Assembly (NCBI GenBank): GCA_025360865.1
Contig: JANYBG010000254.1
Location: forward strand, 1-38,711
Length of the DNA: 38,711 bases
Direction of reading: 5' to 3'
Source of the DNA: Pseudomonadota bacterium
Lineage (GTDB): Bacteria > Pseudomonadota > Gammaproteobacteria > Steroidobacterales > Steroidobacteraceae
The notes under the pieces were generated by a model. That model was not told the origin of the DNA, made no database searches, and saw nothing but the letters and a program-made list of their open reading frames with translations. Shown piece after piece: positions 16,060-26,586 of the stretch. The number at the start of each line of letters is the position of its first letter. Positions within the stretch are counted from its first letter, which is position 1. A program made the position numbers and the translations under genes.

Positions 16060-17436
16060 ATGCCCCGCCATTACTTCATCAAAACCTTCGGCTGCCAGAT
16101 GAACGAGTACGACTCCGCGCGCATGGCGGACGTACTCCGCGCGGATGCCGGTCTTACCGCCACGGATGATCCCTCACAGGCTGACGTGCTCCTCATGAAT
16201 ACCTGTTCAGTGCGCGAGAAGGCGCAGGAGAAGGTGTTCTCGCTGCTTGGCGAGTGGCGTCTTCTCAAGGCGCGTCGTCCCGGGGTGATCATTGGCGTCG
16301 GGGGCTGCGTGGCAAGCCAGGAAGGCGAGGCGATCACCCGGCGCGCGCCGTTCGTCGACTTGGTGTTCGGCCCGCAGACGCTGCACCGCCTGCCCGCCCT
16401 GATCGGGGAGCTGCGCCGCACCGGTCGCTCGGTGGTGGACGTGAGCTTCCCCGAGATCGAGAAATTCGACCACCTGCCCGCGCCGCGCGCGGAAGGGCCG
16501 TGCGCCTTCATTTCCATCATGGAAGGCTGCAGCAAATACTGCAGCTTCTGCATCGTGCCCTACACGCGCGGTGAGGAAGTCAGCCGCGGCTTTGATTCGG
16601 TGCTCGAGGAGACGCGACAACTGGCCGCCCAGGGCGTCGTCGAGGTGACCCTGCTGGGCCAGAACGTCAACGCCTATCGCGGGCCGATGGCGGATGGGGC
16701 ACTCGCCGACCTCGCGACCCTGATCCACCACGTCGGGCGCGTGCCGGGTATCCAGCGTATCCGCTTCACGACTTCGCACCCGCTGGAGTTCGACGACAGC
16801 CTGATCGAGGCGTACGCGAACGTCGAGGCCCTCGCCAACCACCTGCACCTGCCGGTGCAGTCAGGCTCCGACCGGGTGCTCGCGCTCATGAAGCGCGGCT
16901 ACACGAGCCTGGAGTTCAAGGATAAGTTGCGGCGCCTGCGCGCGGTGCGTCCGGACATCTCGGTCTCAACGGACTTCATCGTCGGCTTTCCCGGTGAGAC
17001 CGAACGCGACTTCGAAGCCACGCTCGCGCTGGCGCGCGACGCGGGCATCGACCAATCCTTCAGCTTCCTCTACAGCCGCCGCCCCGGAACTCCGGCCGCG
17101 TCGCTCCCGGATGACGTGGAACCGCGGGTGAAGCAGGAGCGCCTCGCGCGCCTGCAGGCGCAGCTGGAGGATCAGGCGCGCGCGATCAGCGCGCGCATGG
17201 TCGGCGGCATTCAGCGCGTGCTCATCGAGGGGCCGGCCAAGCGCGACGCGCGCGAGCTCGCCGCGCGCACCGCCAACAACCGCGTGGTCAACCTCGCCGG
17301 CCCCGCGCACCTTATCGGCCATTTCGCGGACGTGATCATCACCGAGGCGCGCGCGCACAGTCTGCGCGGCCGGCTCGCCGCGGCGCCCTACGAGCGCGCG
17401 CCGGGCGGTGTCGCGCTCGCGGGGGCGAACGGCTGA
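16060..17436 (+). CDS. miaB: tRNA-2-methylthio-N6-dimethylallyladenosine synthase MiaB
   Basis: Radical SAM methylthiotransferase that makes ms2i6A37 in tRNAs reading UNN codons. The 458-residue protein has the N-terminal UPF0004 domain with three Cys for one cluster ([22 protein letters not shown]). The radical SAM motif follows as [15 protein letters not shown] (near residue 155), and then a C-terminal TRAM domain from about 380. The family N-terminus [15 protein letters not shown] fixes the start, although no Shine-Dalgarno is seen. It opens a five- or six-gene + strand operon. The stop overlaps the phoH start by one base (TGATG). Confidence 0.97.
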   Translation: MPRHYFIKTFGCQMNEYDSARMADVLRADAGLTATDDPSQADVLLMNTCSVREKAQEKVFSLLGEWRLLKARRPGVIIGVGGCVASQEGEAITRRAPFVDLVFGPQTLHRLPALIGELRRTGRSVVDVSFPEIEKFDHLPAPRAEGPCAFISIMEGCSKYCSFCIVPYTRGEEVSRGFDSVLEETRQLAAQGVVEVTLLGQNVNAYRGPMADGALADLATLIHHVGRVPGIQRIRFTTSHPLEFDDSLIEAYANVEALANHLHLPVQSGSDRVLALMKRGYTSLEFKDKLRRLRAVRPDISVSTDFIVGFPGETERDFEATLALARDAGIDQSFSFLYSRRPGTPAASLPDDVEPRVKQERLARLQAQLEDQARAISARMVGGIQRVLIEGPAKRDARELAARTANNRVVNLAGPAHLIGHFADVIITEARAHSLRGRLAAAPYERAPGGVALAGANG

Positions 17437-18401
17437 TGCCAGTGTCCGCCGCCCCTGGCGAACCGCAGCGCGAGTTCGAGCTCCTGCCCTCCGATAACGC
17501 GCGGCTGGCGAACCTGTGCGGGCCACTTGATGAGAACCTGCGGCTGCTGGAATCCCGGCTCGACGTGCGTATCAACCGGCGCGGCGACACGTTCCGCGTC
17601 AATGGGTCGCGCGCCGAGAGCGCCGAGGCGCTGGTGCGCGAACTCTTCGAGCTCGCCCGGACGGAGGAACTCACGCCCGACCGTGTCCATCTGAGCTTGC
17701 GCGAGCGTGAGTCCGGGGCGGCTCCGCCCGGGGCTGAAGAGCAGGCCCTGCGCCTGCCCCGGCTTGGGCTGCGCGCCCGCGGCGACCACCAGCGCGAATA
17801 CCTGCGGCAGATTCACACGCGTGACCTCACCTTCGGCATCGGTCCGGCGGGCACGGGCAAGACCTACCTCGCCGTGGCCTGCGCGGTGGAGGCGCTGCAG
17901 GCCGAACGCGTGCAGCGCCTGATCCTCGTGCGCCCGGCCGTGGAGGCCGGCGAGCGCCTGGGCTTCCTGCCGGGGGATCTCACGCAGAAGGTCGACCCGT
18001 ACCTGCGGCCGATGTACGACGCGCTTTACGAGATGATGGGGTTTGAGCGCGTCGCGCGCTTCATGGAACGCAACGTGATCGAGGTCGCCCCGCTCGCCTT
18101 CATGCGTGGCCGCTCGCTCAACGACTCCTTCATCATTCTCGACGAGGCCCAGAACACCACCGTCGAACAGATGAAGATGTTTCTCACGCGCATCGGCTTT
18201 GGCTCCAAGGCGGTGGTGACCGGGGATATCACGCAAACCGACCTGCCGCCCGGGCGGCCCTCGGGGCTGAGCCAGGTGGTGAGCGTGTTGCGCGAGGTCG
18301 AGGGCGTCGCCTTCACCTTCTTTGACGCCAAGGATGTCGTGCGGCACCCGCTGGTGCAGCGCATCGTGCGGGCCTATGAGGCGAGTGAGGGTTCCGCGTG
18401 A
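17436..18401 (+). CDS. ybeZ: PhoH-like ATPase (YbeZ)
   Basis: A 321-residue cytoplasmic P-loop NTPase of the PhoH family, linked with YbeY in rRNA maturation and RNA turnover. It has an N-terminal domain up to about residue 115, Walker [20 protein letters not shown] (near 135), [17 protein letters not shown], Walker [13 protein letters not shown] (near 230) and the [10 protein letters not shown] motif. It follows miaB with a one-base overlap and overlaps ybeY by four bases (GTGA). This miaB-ybeZ-ybeY-ybeX order is conserved across gammaproteobacteria. Confidence 0.95.
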   Translation: MPVSAAPGEPQREFELLPSDNARLANLCGPLDENLRLLESRLDVRINRRGDTFRVNGSRAESAEALVRELFELARTEELTPDRVHLSLRERESGAAPPGAEEQALRLPRLGLRARGDHQREYLRQIHTRDLTFGIGPAGTGKTYLAVACAVEALQAERVQRLILVRPAVEAGERLGFLPGDLTQKVDPYLRPMYDALYEMMGFERVARFMERNVIEVAPLAFMRGRSLNDSFIILDEAQNTTVEQMKMFLTRIGFGSKAVVTGDITQTDLPPGRPSGLSQVVSVLREVEGVAFTFFDAKDVVRHPLVQRIVRAYEASEGSA

Positions 18402-18880
18402 GCCGGCATACGCCCGCGGCGCGGCGTGGCGTGACGCTCGAGCTGCGGCGGCGCGTGCGCGCCTGGGCTCCCTCGAATCGCGAGCTCGCGCGCTGGGCGA
18501 GCGCGGCTCTTGGCCGCCGCGGCAGCGGGCGTGAGCTCGGCGTGGCGGTCGTCGGCGCCCCCGAGAGCCGGCGCCTGAACGCGCGCTTCCGCGGGCGCGA
18601 CCGTCCCACCAATGTCCTGTCGTTCCCCGCGGCGCGCCAGCCATCCGGCCCCGGGACCCGGCCGCTTGGCGACCTGATCATATGCGCGCGCGTGCTGCGC
18701 GCGGAGGCGATGGCGCAGTCCAAGCCGCTGCGCGCGCACTGGGCGCACCTCACCGTGCACGGCGCCTTGCATCTGCTCGGCTACGACCATGCGCGCGCGG
18801 CCGACGCGCGGCGCATGGAGCGGCGCGAGATCGCGGTCCTGCGCCGCCTCGGATTCGCCAACCCGTACCGGAGTCTCTAA
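18398..18880 (+). CDS. ybeY: Endoribonuclease YbeY (rRNA maturation factor)
   Basis: Zinc-dependent endoribonuclease that takes part in 16S rRNA 3' end maturation and ribosome quality control. The 160-residue protein starts with GTG, whose GTGA overlaps the ybeZ stop. The three-histidine zinc motif is intact in HGALHLLGYDH (near residues 114-124), and the upstream family block NARFRGRDRPTNVLSFP is present. The N-terminus is rich in Arg. Length is close to the 155 of E. coli. Confidence 0.95.
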   Translation: MSRHTPAARRGVTLELRRRVRAWAPSNRELARWASAALGRRGSGRELGVAVVGAPESRRLNARFRGRDRPTNVLSFPAARQPSGPGTRPLGDLIICARVLRAEAMAQSKPLRAHWAHLTVHGALHLLGYDHARAADARRMERREIAVLRRLGFANPYRSL

Positions 18881-18885
18881 GAGCG

Positions 18886-19761
18886 ATGGCCAAGGATCTC
18901 AATACCACCGGACGCTGGCTGAAGCGCCTCACGCAGGGGCTCGCGACGGAGCCCCAGGACCGCGCCGAGCTCGTCGCGGTGCTGCGCGAGGCGAGCGAGC
19001 GCGGCCTGGTCGACGCCGACGCGCTCACCATGCTCGAGGGCGTGCTCGAGGTCGGGGATCTGAAGGTGCGTGACATCATGGTGCCGCGCGCGCAGATGGT
19101 GTTCGTCCGCCGCAGCGACCCGGCCGCGCGCATCCTCCCGGTCGTAGTGGAGTCCGGCCACTCGCGCGTGCCGGTGATGGACGAGGACCGCGACGACATC
19201 GTCGGAATACTCCTCGCCAAGGACCTGCTGCGCCTGTCCACGGCGTCCTCGCGCGAGCGCTTTGACATCCGCGAGTACATGCGGACGGCAGTGTTCGTGC
19301 CGGAGTCGAAGCCCCTGGATGTGCTCCTCAAGGAATTCCGGCGCAACCGCAACCACATGGCCATCGTCGTGGATGAGTACGGCGGGGTCGCCGGGCTGTG
19401 CACCATCGAGGACGTCATCGAGCAGATCGTCGGGGACATCGACGACGAGTTCGACGTCGAGGACGATGCGAACATCCGCCGCGAGGCGGAACGGCAGTTC
19501 ACCGTCCGCGGCGTCACCCGCATCGATGAATTCAACGAGTACTTCGACGCGCGGCTGTCCGAGGAGGAGGGTGTCGACACCATCGCGGGCCTCGTGATGA
19601 AGCAGCTGGGCCGGATGCCGCGCCGCGGCGAGAGCGTGACCATCGACGGTTTTGAGTTCCGCGTGTTGCGCGCCGACCGGCGACGCGTCGATGCGCTGCG
19701 CGTGGCGTCCCCGCGCGACGTGCTGCCACCGGAGGAGGGGGCGCCCGCCGGCGCCAGCTGA
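18886..19761 (+). CDS. ybeX: CBS-domain protein CorC/YbeX
   Basis: A 291-residue protein with a pair of CBS domains (about residues 63-180: VRDIMVPRAQMVFV, MDEDRDDIVGILLAKDLL, MAIVVDEYGGVAGLCTIEDVIEQIVGDI). A C-terminal CorC/HlyC domain follows (about 205-285, DTIAGLVMKQLGRMPRRGE). In E. coli it is linked with magnesium/cobalt efflux and with ribosome metabolism. The ATG at 18886 (MAKDLNTTGRW) lies five bases after the ybeY stop; the frame is open further upstream but there overlaps ybeY. Lnt follows after five bases, as is typical. Confidence 0.94.
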   Translation: MAKDLNTTGRWLKRLTQGLATEPQDRAELVAVLREASERGLVDADALTMLEGVLEVGDLKVRDIMVPRAQMVFVRRSDPAARILPVVVESGHSRVPVMDEDRDDIVGILLAKDLLRLSTASSRERFDIREYMRTAVFVPESKPLDVLLKEFRRNRNHMAIVVDEYGGVAGLCTIEDVIEQIVGDIDDEFDVEDDANIRREAERQFTVRGVTRIDEFNEYFDARLSEEEGVDTIAGLVMKQLGRMPRRGESVTIDGFEFRVLRADRRRVDALRVASPRDVLPPEEGAPAGAS

Positions 19762-19766
19762 GGCCC

Positions 19767-21344
19767 ATGGAACCGATACCCGAAACCGTGCCCGACGCGC
19801 GCGTGGCGCCGCGACGCCTGCGGCGGCCCGCATCAGCGCGCGTGCGCGCGTTGCTCGCGCTCGGCGCCGGGCTCGGCGTCGCCGGTTCGTTCGCGCCGCT
19901 CAACCTGTGGCCCCTGGCGCTGCTCGCGCCCGCGGTGCTCATGTGGCTGTGGCAGGATGCGAGCCCTCGCGAGAGCGCGCGCCTGGGCTTCTGGTTCAGC
20001 TTCGCCACCTTCGCCGCCGGCACGTACTGGCTGTACTTCAGCGTGCACATCCTGGGTCAATCGCCGGTGTGGCTCGCCGTCATCCTCATGCTCAGCCTCG
20101 CCGCCATCATGGGTCTCTACCATGCCGCCCTGGGGTACGGCGTGGCGCGCTGGCTGCCGCGCGCGGGCCTGGTCTGCTGGCTGGTGGTGACGCCCGCGGC
20201 ATGGCTCTTCATGGAGTGGTGGCGTGGCTGGTTCCTCTCGGGCTTCCCGTGGCTGTCGCTGGGGTATTCGCAGACCGACACCTGGTTCGCAAGCTACGCG
20301 CCCATCCTGGGTGTCTACGGGATCAGCGCGCTGCTGCTGGTGTGCGCCGGCGCCCTCGTGACGATGGTGCTGGGCACGCGGCGCCAGGCGGGCGTCGCGC
20401 TTTCGACCTTCGTCATCCCCTGGGCAATCGGCGCGGCGCTGTACTGGCACGCGTGGACGTATGTCTCGGGTCCATCGACCACGGTCGCCGTGGTCCAGGG
20501 TGCGATCCCACAGGACGAGAAGTGGCTCGCGAGCAATCGCGAAGCCACGCTGGGCCTTTACGAATCCCTGACGCGCAAGGTGCTGGGGACTCAGCTGATC
20601 CTCTGGCCCGAGTCGGCGCCCGCGGACCTGGCCAACAATCTCGTTCCCTTCATCAACAAGATCTACCGCGAGACGCACGATCACGGCTCGGCGCTGGTGT
20701 TGGGCGTGCTGCGCGCGGATGGCGCGGAGCCCAACACCCGTTACTACAACGCGGTCATGGCCCTCGCGGACGAGGTCAACTGGTACGACAAACACCACCT
20801 GGTGCCCTTCGCCGAGTTCTTCCCGGTGCCGCCGTTCGTGCGCACTTGGCTGCGCCTGATGAGCCTGCCGTACTCCGACTTCACCCGGGGCGCTGAGTAC
20901 CAGCCGCCGCTGCCGGCCGCGCACCTGCAGCTGGGCACGACCATCTGCTACGAGGACGCCTACGGCAGCACGATGCTGCAGGTGCTGCCCATCGCGGACG
21001 CGCTCGTCAATGTCACCAACGACGCCTGGTTCGGCCATTCCACGGCGCGGTACCAGCACTTCCAGATCTTGCGCATGCGCGCCATGGAGGCTGGCCGCTA
21101 CCTGGTGCGCGCGGCCAATGACGGCATCTCGGGCGTGGTGGGCCCGCACGGCCAGGTCATCGCCCGCGCTCCGGAATTCGTCCCGGCCGTGCTGGTTTCA
21201 AGGATAGTGCCCATGAAGGGGCTTACCCCCTATGCGCGCGTGGGCAACTGGCTGGTGATGAGCCTGGCCGCCCTGGCGCTGGCGTATGGCCGATGGGTGC
21301 GGAATGATAGGGACCGGCGTGCCCGCGCGCGCGCCGGTGGTTAG
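19767..21344 (+). CDS. lnt: Apolipoprotein N-acyltransferase Lnt
   Basis: Inner-membrane enzyme that adds the third acyl chain to the N-terminal Cys of lipoproteins, needed for sorting by Lol. The first ~220 residues form several membrane helices; the rest is the periplasmic nitrilase-like domain. The Glu-Lys-Cys catalytic set is visible: Glu in LILWPESAP, Lys in NWYDKHHLVPFAE and Cys in GTTICYEDAYG. A last helix (WLVMSLAALALAYG) lies near the C-terminus. The 525-residue length is close to the 512 of E. coli. The gene is in the ybeX operon, and several predicted lipoprotein genes lie in the same window. Confidence 0.96.
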   Translation: MEPIPETVPDARVAPRRLRRPASARVRALLALGAGLGVAGSFAPLNLWPLALLAPAVLMWLWQDASPRESARLGFWFSFATFAAGTYWLYFSVHILGQSPVWLAVILMLSLAAIMGLYHAALGYGVARWLPRAGLVCWLVVTPAAWLFMEWWRGWFLSGFPWLSLGYSQTDTWFASYAPILGVYGISALLLVCAGALVTMVLGTRRQAGVALSTFVIPWAIGAALYWHAWTYVSGPSTTVAVVQGAIPQDEKWLASNREATLGLYESLTRKVLGTQLILWPESAPADLANNLVPFINKIYRETHDHGSALVLGVLRADGAEPNTRYYNAVMALADEVNWYDKHHLVPFAEFFPVPPFVRTWLRLMSLPYSDFTRGAEYQPPLPAAHLQLGTTICYEDAYGSTMLQVLPIADALVNVTNDAWFGHSTARYQHFQILRMRAMEAGRYLVRAANDGISGVVGPHGQVIARAPEFVPAVLVSRIVPMKGLTPYARVGNWLVMSLAALALAYGRWVRNDRDRRARARAGG

Positions 21345-21366
21345 TTTCCGAAGCGGAAAGAGTGCC

Positions 21367-22905
21367 ATGGATCGCAAGTTTGACTTCACATTCCCCCCCT
21401 CCCTGCAGCGCGTCCTCGTGGTGCTGGCGGTGGCTGTCGCCCTGGCTGCCTGCTCGCGCGACCTGTCGGCCCAGGCCCCGGCTGGCGCCGCGGCGTCCGC
21501 CGCCGCGCCGCACGCCGCGCCCCACTCCGCGGATCCCGCCAGCTCCCCGGCCGCCGCGGAGTCGGTTGCGCACGCGCTGCCTGACTTCACCGAGCTGGTG
21601 GAGCGCTATGGGCCGGCGGTGGTCAACGTCGAGGTCGTGGAAAAGGCGCGGCCGACCGCCGGTGGCCCGCAGGGACTTTCCCCCGATGACCCGTTCTATG
21701 ACTTCTTCCGCCGCTTCGGCTTGCCGGCGCCCGGGCAGTCCCCGCATGGCAACCAGCCGGCCATGCGCGGCGCAGGATCCGGGTTCGTCGTCAGCTCCGA
21801 CGGCTACATCCTGACCAACACGCACGTGGTCGCGAATGCCGATGAGGTCACCGTGCGCCTGACCGACCGGCGGGAGTATCCGGCCAAAGTCATTGGCGCC
21901 GACGAGCGCACTGACGTCGCCGTGATCAAGATCAACGCCACGAACCTGCCCACCGTGAGGCTCGGTGATCCGTCGAAGATCAAGCCGGGACAATGGGTGG
22001 TGGCCATCGGCTCGCCGTTTGGCTTCGAGAACACGGTGACCTCCGGGATCATCAGCGCCATCTCGCGCACCGTGCCGGGCGAGAACTACGTGCCGTTCAT
22101 CCAGACCGATGTCGCCGTGAACCCGGGCAACTCCGGTGGTCCGCTGTTCAACATGGCCGGCGAAGTGATCGGCATCAACTCGCAGATATTCAGCCGCACC
22201 GGCGGCTTCATGGGCGTCTCTTTCGCGATCCCGATCGACGTGGCCCGCAACGTTGAGGAGCAGCTGGTGAAGACCGGGCGCGTCGTGCGCGGCCGCATCG
22301 GCGTGACCATCCAGGACGTCAACGCGCAGCTGGCCGAGTCCTTCGGGCTCGACCGCCCACACGGGGCTCTGGTTTCCTCGGTCGACAAGGACGGGCCGGC
22401 CGCCCGCGCCGGGGTCGTCGCCGGCGATGTCATCCTCACCGTCGCTGGCCATCCGATCGAGCGCTACGGGGAGCTGTCCGGCGCGATCGCCACCATGAAG
22501 CCCGGGGATGACGCCGCGCTGCGGGTGTGGCGCAATGGCAAGCAGCAGACGATCAGCGTCAAGATCGAGGAGCTGAAGGAGAAGCGGACGCAGATCGCCG
22601 AGCACAGCGCGCCCAAGGAACATAACCCGACCGAGCAGGCCAGCGCGCTCGGTCTCACCGTGCGTCCGCTCGAGCCGGCCGAGAAGGCGCGCGTGGAGAC
22701 GCAGGGGAGTCTGCTCGTCGAGGAAGTCACAGGTCCGGCGCAGGATGCGCAGGTTGAGCCGGGCGATATCATCCTCGGGGTCAACGGCAAGCGCGTGAAC
22801 ACGGTCCGGGAACTGCAGGACGCCGCCAAGAGCTCCGGCAAGAACGTCGCCCTGCTGATCCAACGGCAGGACGCGCAGATCTTCTTCCCGCTGCGCCTGC
22901 CGTAG
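21367..22905 (+). CDS. Do-family serine protease (DegP/DegQ-like) with a lipobox
   Basis: Periplasmic-side protease/chaperone of the HtrA family, 512 residues. The ATG at 21367 follows GGAAAG. The trypsin-like domain has the triad His153 (LTNTHVV), Asp183 ([10 protein letters not shown]) and Ser256 ([10 protein letters not shown]). PDZ1 (about 300-390, [17 protein letters not shown]) and PDZ2 (about 420-505, [17 protein letters not shown]) follow. The signal segment [14 protein letters not shown] ends in a lipobox-like LAAC with Cys29, so the protein may be lipid-anchored. Cleavage by signal peptidase I after a later Ala is the alternative. It sits 22 bases after lnt and five before leuS. Confidence 0.92.
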   Translation: MDRKFDFTFPPSLQRVLVVLAVAVALAACSRDLSAQAPAGAAASAAAPHAAPHSADPASSPAAAESVAHALPDFTELVERYGPAVVNVEVVEKARPTAGGPQGLSPDDPFYDFFRRFGLPAPGQSPHGNQPAMRGAGSGFVVSSDGYILTNTHVVANADEVTVRLTDRREYPAKVIGADERTDVAVIKINATNLPTVRLGDPSKIKPGQWVVAIGSPFGFENTVTSGIISAISRTVPGENYVPFIQTDVAVNPGNSGGPLFNMAGEVIGINSQIFSRTGGFMGVSFAIPIDVARNVEEQLVKTGRVVRGRIGVTIQDVNAQLAESFGLDRPHGALVSSVDKDGPAARAGVVAGDVILTVAGHPIERYGELSGAIATMKPGDDAALRVWRNGKQQTISVKIEELKEKRTQIAEHSAPKEHNPTEQASALGLTVRPLEPAEKARVETQGSLLVEEVTGPAQDAQVEPGDIILGVNGKRVNTVRELQDAAKSSGKNVALLIQRQDAQIFFPLRLP

Positions 22906-22910
22906 GAACC

Positions 22911-25529
22911 ATGCGCGAAAGCTACGATCCCGCGGCGGTCGAGCGCGCCGCGCAGCAGTATTGGGACGAGCGGCGCGTGTTCGCCGCGCGCGAGGACAGC
23001 GCGCGCCCGAAGTACTACTGCCTGTCCATGTTTCCGTACCCCTCGGGGCGGTTGCACATGGGCCACGTGCGCAACTACACCATCGGCGACGTGCTGGCGC
23101 GCTACATGCGCATGCAGGGCTACAACGTCCTGCAGCCCATGGGGTGGGATGCGTTCGGCCTGCCGGCCGAGAACGCCGCCATAGCCAACAGCATGCCGCC
23201 GGCGCAGTGGACGCGGCAGAACATCGCGTACATGCGCGGGCAGATGAAAGCGCTGGGACTGGCTATCGACTGGGAGCGCGAGTTCGCGACCTGCGACGCG
23301 GCCTACTACCACTGGAACCAATGGTTGTTCCTGCGCATGCTCGAGCGGGGGATCGCCTACCGCAAGACCGGCGTCGTGAACTGGGATCCCGTCGACCAGA
23401 CCGTGCTCGCCAACGAACAGGTCATCGATGGGCGCGGCTGGCGCACCGGGGCTCCGGTCGAGAAGCGCGAGATCCCGATGTATTACCTGAACATCACGCG
23501 CTACGCGGACGAGTTGCTGCGCTCGCTGGATGAGCTGGGTGGCTGGCCGGAGCGCGTGCGGGTGATGCAGGCGAACTGGATCGGCCGCAGCGAGGGATGC
23601 GAGATCTCCTTCCCCTATGCGCCTGACACGCGCGCCGCGGTGGGCGTGGCGGGCGCGCTCAAGGTTTTCACCACGCGCGCCGACACGCTCTTCGGCGTCA
23701 CCTTCATGGCGGTCGCGGCCGAGCACCCGATCGCGCTCGCCGCCGCGCGCGGTGACCCGCGGCTAGCGGCGTTCGTCGAGGAATGCCGCCGCGGCAGCGT
23801 CATGGAAGCCGACGTCGCGACCCAGGAAAAGAAGGGCATGCCCACGGGGTTCCACGTGCTTCACCCCTTCACGGGGGAGCCGCTGCCGGTGTGGGTGGCC
23901 AACTACGTCCTCATGGGCTATGGCGAGGGCGCCGTCATGGGCGTGCCGGCGCACGATGAGCGCGACTTCGAGTTCGCGCAGCGCAACGCGCTTCCGGTCG
24001 TCACCGTGGTGGGCTCCCCGCGCGGCGCTTATCAGGAGGCGCTGGCGCCGTGGATCGGCGCCTATGCCGAGCATGGGGAGCTGGTGAACTCGGGGCAGTT
24101 CTCCGGCCTCGGATTCCAGGCGGCCGTTGACGGCATCGCCGCGGCGCTCGAGGTCAAGGGACTCGGCCGCAAGCGCGTTCAGTACCGCCTGCGCGATTGG
24201 GGCATTTCGCGGCAGCGCTATTGGGGCTGCCCCATTCCCCTCATTCACTGCGCCGGGTGCGGGCAGGTGCCCGTTCCCGACAAGGACCTGCCAGTCGTGC
24301 TGCCGGAGGACCTGGTCCCCGATGGCAGCGGCAACCCGCTGGCCAAGACACCGTCCTTCTACGAGTGCGCGTGCCCGAAGTGCGGTGGCCCGGCGCGCCG
24401 TGAAACTGACACGATGGACACATTCGTCGACTCGTCGTGGTACTTCCTGCGCTTCGCCTGCCCGGACGACAAGACCCGCATGGTCGATGAGCGTGTGGAC
24501 TATTGGCTGCCCGCGGACCAGTACATCGGAGGTATCGAGCACGCCATCCTGCACCTGCTGTATTCGCGTTTCTGGACCAAGGTGATGCGCGACTTCGGCT
24601 CGCTGAAGTTCGGCGAGCCCTTCACCAAGCTCCTGACCCAGGGGATGGTGCTGAACCACGTCTACTCCCACCAGCCGCCGGGTGGACGCAAGCGCTACTT
24701 CAACCCCGCGGATGTCTACACGCGCCGCGCGCAGGATGGCGCGCAGATAGCCGAGGTCGCAACCGCCGACGGACCGCTGCGGGTCGAGCACGAGGGCCTG
24801 GGCAAGATGTCCAAGTCCGAGGGGAACGGCGTGGATCCGGAAGGGCTGGTCGCGCGCTTTGGCGCTGACACCTCCCGGCTGTTCATGATGTTCGCCGCGC
24901 CGCCCGAGCAGACACTCGAATGGTCCGACGAGGGTGTGCAGGGGGCCTCGCGGTTTATCCGCCGCCTGTGGCACGCGGTCCACGGGCACGTCTCGGCGGG
25001 GGAGGCGTCGCGGCCCGTCGCGGGGACGCTCACGCGGGAGCAGCGCGACCTGCGGCGCGTGGCTCATCAGGCCCTCGCCAAGGCGACCGATGACATAGGC
25101 CGGCGCCACCACTTCAATACCGCGATAGCCGCGGTGATGGAACTGCTGAACGCGGTTGGCCAATTCGCCGATGCGAGCCCGCAGGGGCGCGCCGTGCGCC
25201 AGGAGGCGCTCGAGATCGCGGTGCTGGTGCTCGCGCCGATCACCCCACACGTATGCCACGCACTGTGGCAGGGGCTGGGCGGCCCGGGTCCGCTGATCGA
25301 CGTGCCCTGGCCCAAGGTCGATTCCTCGGCCCTCGCGCAGGACTTCCACGAGATCGTGGTGCAGGTGAACGGCAAGCTGCGAGGCCACGTGAGTGTGCCG
25401 GCGAATTCGGATGAGGCCACGGTGCGCGAGGCGGCGCTGGCCGATGAGCGGGTGCGCAAGTTCATGGATGGCAAGCCACCGCGCCGCGTCATCGTGGTCC
25501 CCGGCAAACTCGTCAACGTGGTGGTCTGA
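22911..25529 (+). CDS. leuS: Leucyl-tRNA synthetase
   Basis: Class Ia aminoacyl-tRNA synthetase, cytoplasmic, 872 residues, length as expected. It shows the HIGH-type motif in [15 protein letters not shown] (near residue 45) and the CP1 editing domain with [19 protein letters not shown] and [13 protein letters not shown] (near 250-350). It also has a zinc-type Cys cluster (CAGCGQ ... [16 protein letters not shown]) and KMSKSEGN (near 632). The anticodon-binding helices and a small C-terminal domain ([14 protein letters not shown]) complete it. The stop overlaps lptE by one base. Confidence 0.98.
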   Translation: MRESYDPAAVERAAQQYWDERRVFAAREDSARPKYYCLSMFPYPSGRLHMGHVRNYTIGDVLARYMRMQGYNVLQPMGWDAFGLPAENAAIANSMPPAQWTRQNIAYMRGQMKALGLAIDWEREFATCDAAYYHWNQWLFLRMLERGIAYRKTGVVNWDPVDQTVLANEQVIDGRGWRTGAPVEKREIPMYYLNITRYADELLRSLDELGGWPERVRVMQANWIGRSEGCEISFPYAPDTRAAVGVAGALKVFTTRADTLFGVTFMAVAAEHPIALAAARGDPRLAAFVEECRRGSVMEADVATQEKKGMPTGFHVLHPFTGEPLPVWVANYVLMGYGEGAVMGVPAHDERDFEFAQRNALPVVTVVGSPRGAYQEALAPWIGAYAEHGELVNSGQFSGLGFQAAVDGIAAALEVKGLGRKRVQYRLRDWGISRQRYWGCPIPLIHCAGCGQVPVPDKDLPVVLPEDLVPDGSGNPLAKTPSFYECACPKCGGPARRETDTMDTFVDSSWYFLRFACPDDKTRMVDERVDYWLPADQYIGGIEHAILHLLYSRFWTKVMRDFGSLKFGEPFTKLLTQGMVLNHVYSHQPPGGRKRYFNPADVYTRRAQDGAQIAEVATADGPLRVEHEGLGKMSKSEGNGVDPEGLVARFGADTSRLFMMFAAPPEQTLEWSDEGVQGASRFIRRLWHAVHGHVSAGEASRPVAGTLTREQRDLRRVAHQALAKATDDIGRRHHFNTAIAAVMELLNAVGQFADASPQGRAVRQEALEIAVLVLAPITPHVCHALWQGLGGPGPLIDVPWPKVDSSALAQDFHEIVVQVNGKLRGHVSVPANSDEATVREAALADERVRKFMDGKPPRRVIVVPGKLVNVVV

Positions 25530-26011
25530 TGCGAGCCGCGCGCGCCCTCTATCTCTCGGCCCTCGGGGCGCTCAGCGCTTGTGGCTTTCACCTGGAGGGC
25601 TCGGCGCCGCTGCCGACCCAGGTCAAGCGGCCCTACGTGGAGGCGGCGGACCGGCAGTCGGATTTCGCGCAGAGCCTGCGACGCTCGCTCCTCTCAAACG
25701 GCGCGCGCCTGCAGCAGAACAAGTCCGATTCCTCCGCCGTCGTGAGCATCCTCAAGGACAGCTTCACGCGCCGCGTGCTGTCGGTTTCCGCCACCAACCA
25801 GCCCAACGAGTACGAGATCACCTACGCGGTGCGGGTCTCGGTCAGCGCCGGTGACAAGGAACTGCTGCCGCCCCAGGACGTGAGCGCCACGCGAACCTAC
25901 AGCTTCACCGAACCGCTGCTGCTGGCCAAGGGCCACGAGGAAGACAGTTTGCGCGAGGACATGGCGAATGACCTCGCGGAGCGCGTGATGCGTCTGCTGT
26001 CGCGATTGTAG
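25529..26011 (+). CDS. lptE: LPS-assembly lipoprotein LptE
   Basis: Outer-membrane lipoprotein that plugs LptD and completes LPS transport to the cell surface. The 160-residue protein has a signal peptide ending in lipobox LSAC (Cys18), followed directly by GFHLEG, the typical LptE start of the mature chain. The later strands (NQPNEYEITYAVRVSV, SATRTYSFTEPLLLAKGHEEDSLREDMANDLAERVMRLL) match the family fold. The ATG shares one base with the leuS stop, and leuS-lptE-holA is the usual order; here an extra gene lies before holA. Confidence 0.92.
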   Translation: MRAARALYLSALGALSACGFHLEGSAPLPTQVKRPYVEAADRQSDFAQSLRRSLLSNGARLQQNKSDSSAVVSILKDSFTRRVLSVSATNQPNEYEITYAVRVSVSAGDKELLPPQDVSATRTYSFTEPLLLAKGHEEDSLREDMANDLAERVMRLLSRL

Positions 26012-26022
26012 AGGAGTTGGCG

Positions 26023-26556
26023 TTGCCGGCTTTCCCCACGGCCACACCTGAGGAGTCCACGCGCGAGGTGCTGCGGCTCAGTGGCACTGACAGGCTGGCG
26101 CTGGCGCTGCTGCTGCGGCGTTTCGGCGTGGAACTCATGCTGGTCTCCCCGGGGGAGGCAATACCGGGCTCGTACTGGGGCGAAAGCGAGGCTGGCCTGC
26201 GGGGCGACCGCCTGTACGCGCGGCTGGACACGCCCGTCCACTCGGTGCTGCACGAGGCCAGCCACTTCATCTGCATGACTCCCGAGCGACGCGCGCGATT
26301 GGACCGTGACGCCGGCGGCGATGACGACGAGGAATCCGCGGTCTGCTACCTGCAGATATTGCTGGCCGATGAGCTAGCGGGTGTGGGGATCGAGCGACTC
26401 GCGCGGGACATGGATGAGTGGGGCTACAGCTTCCGCCTCGGCGGCACCCGCGCCTGGTTCGAGACGGATGCCGAGGATGCGCGGGAGTGGCTGCGGCGCA
26501 GGGGCCTCATCTCGCCCGCAGGGGCGAGTGACCCGCCTCGCTCGCCCCTGAGCTAA
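26023..26556 (+). CDS. Conserved hypothetical protein with HExxH metal motif
   Basis: A 177-residue protein without an assigned function. The best start is TTG at 26023, six bases after GAGGAG; another TTG at 26017 touches the ribosome binding site. It shows VHSVLHEASHFICM with His77-Glu78-x-x-His81, the zinc motif of metallopeptidases. A DDDEESAVCYLQ block follows about 20 residues later, where Glu103 or Glu104 could be the third ligand. Other visible blocks are IPGSYWGESEAGL and MDEWGYSFRLGGTRAWFETDAEDAREWL. No signal peptide is visible, so it is likely cytoplasmic. It lies between lptE and holA in the same direction. Confidence 0.75.
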   Translation: MPAFPTATPEESTREVLRLSGTDRLALALLLRRFGVELMLVSPGEAIPGSYWGESEAGLRGDRLYARLDTPVHSVLHEASHFICMTPERRARLDRDAGGDDDEESAVCYLQILLADELAGVGIERLARDMDEWGYSFRLGGTRAWFETDAEDAREWLRRRGLISPAGASDPPRSPLS

Positions 26557-26586
26557 CCGATCGACACGCGGCCGAATTAGTCAATA

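Noticed and set aside
21223-22863. 546-codon open frame on the - strand opposite the Do protease
   Set aside because: Antisense shadow of a complete protease gene; His/Arg/Asp-rich product without family features.
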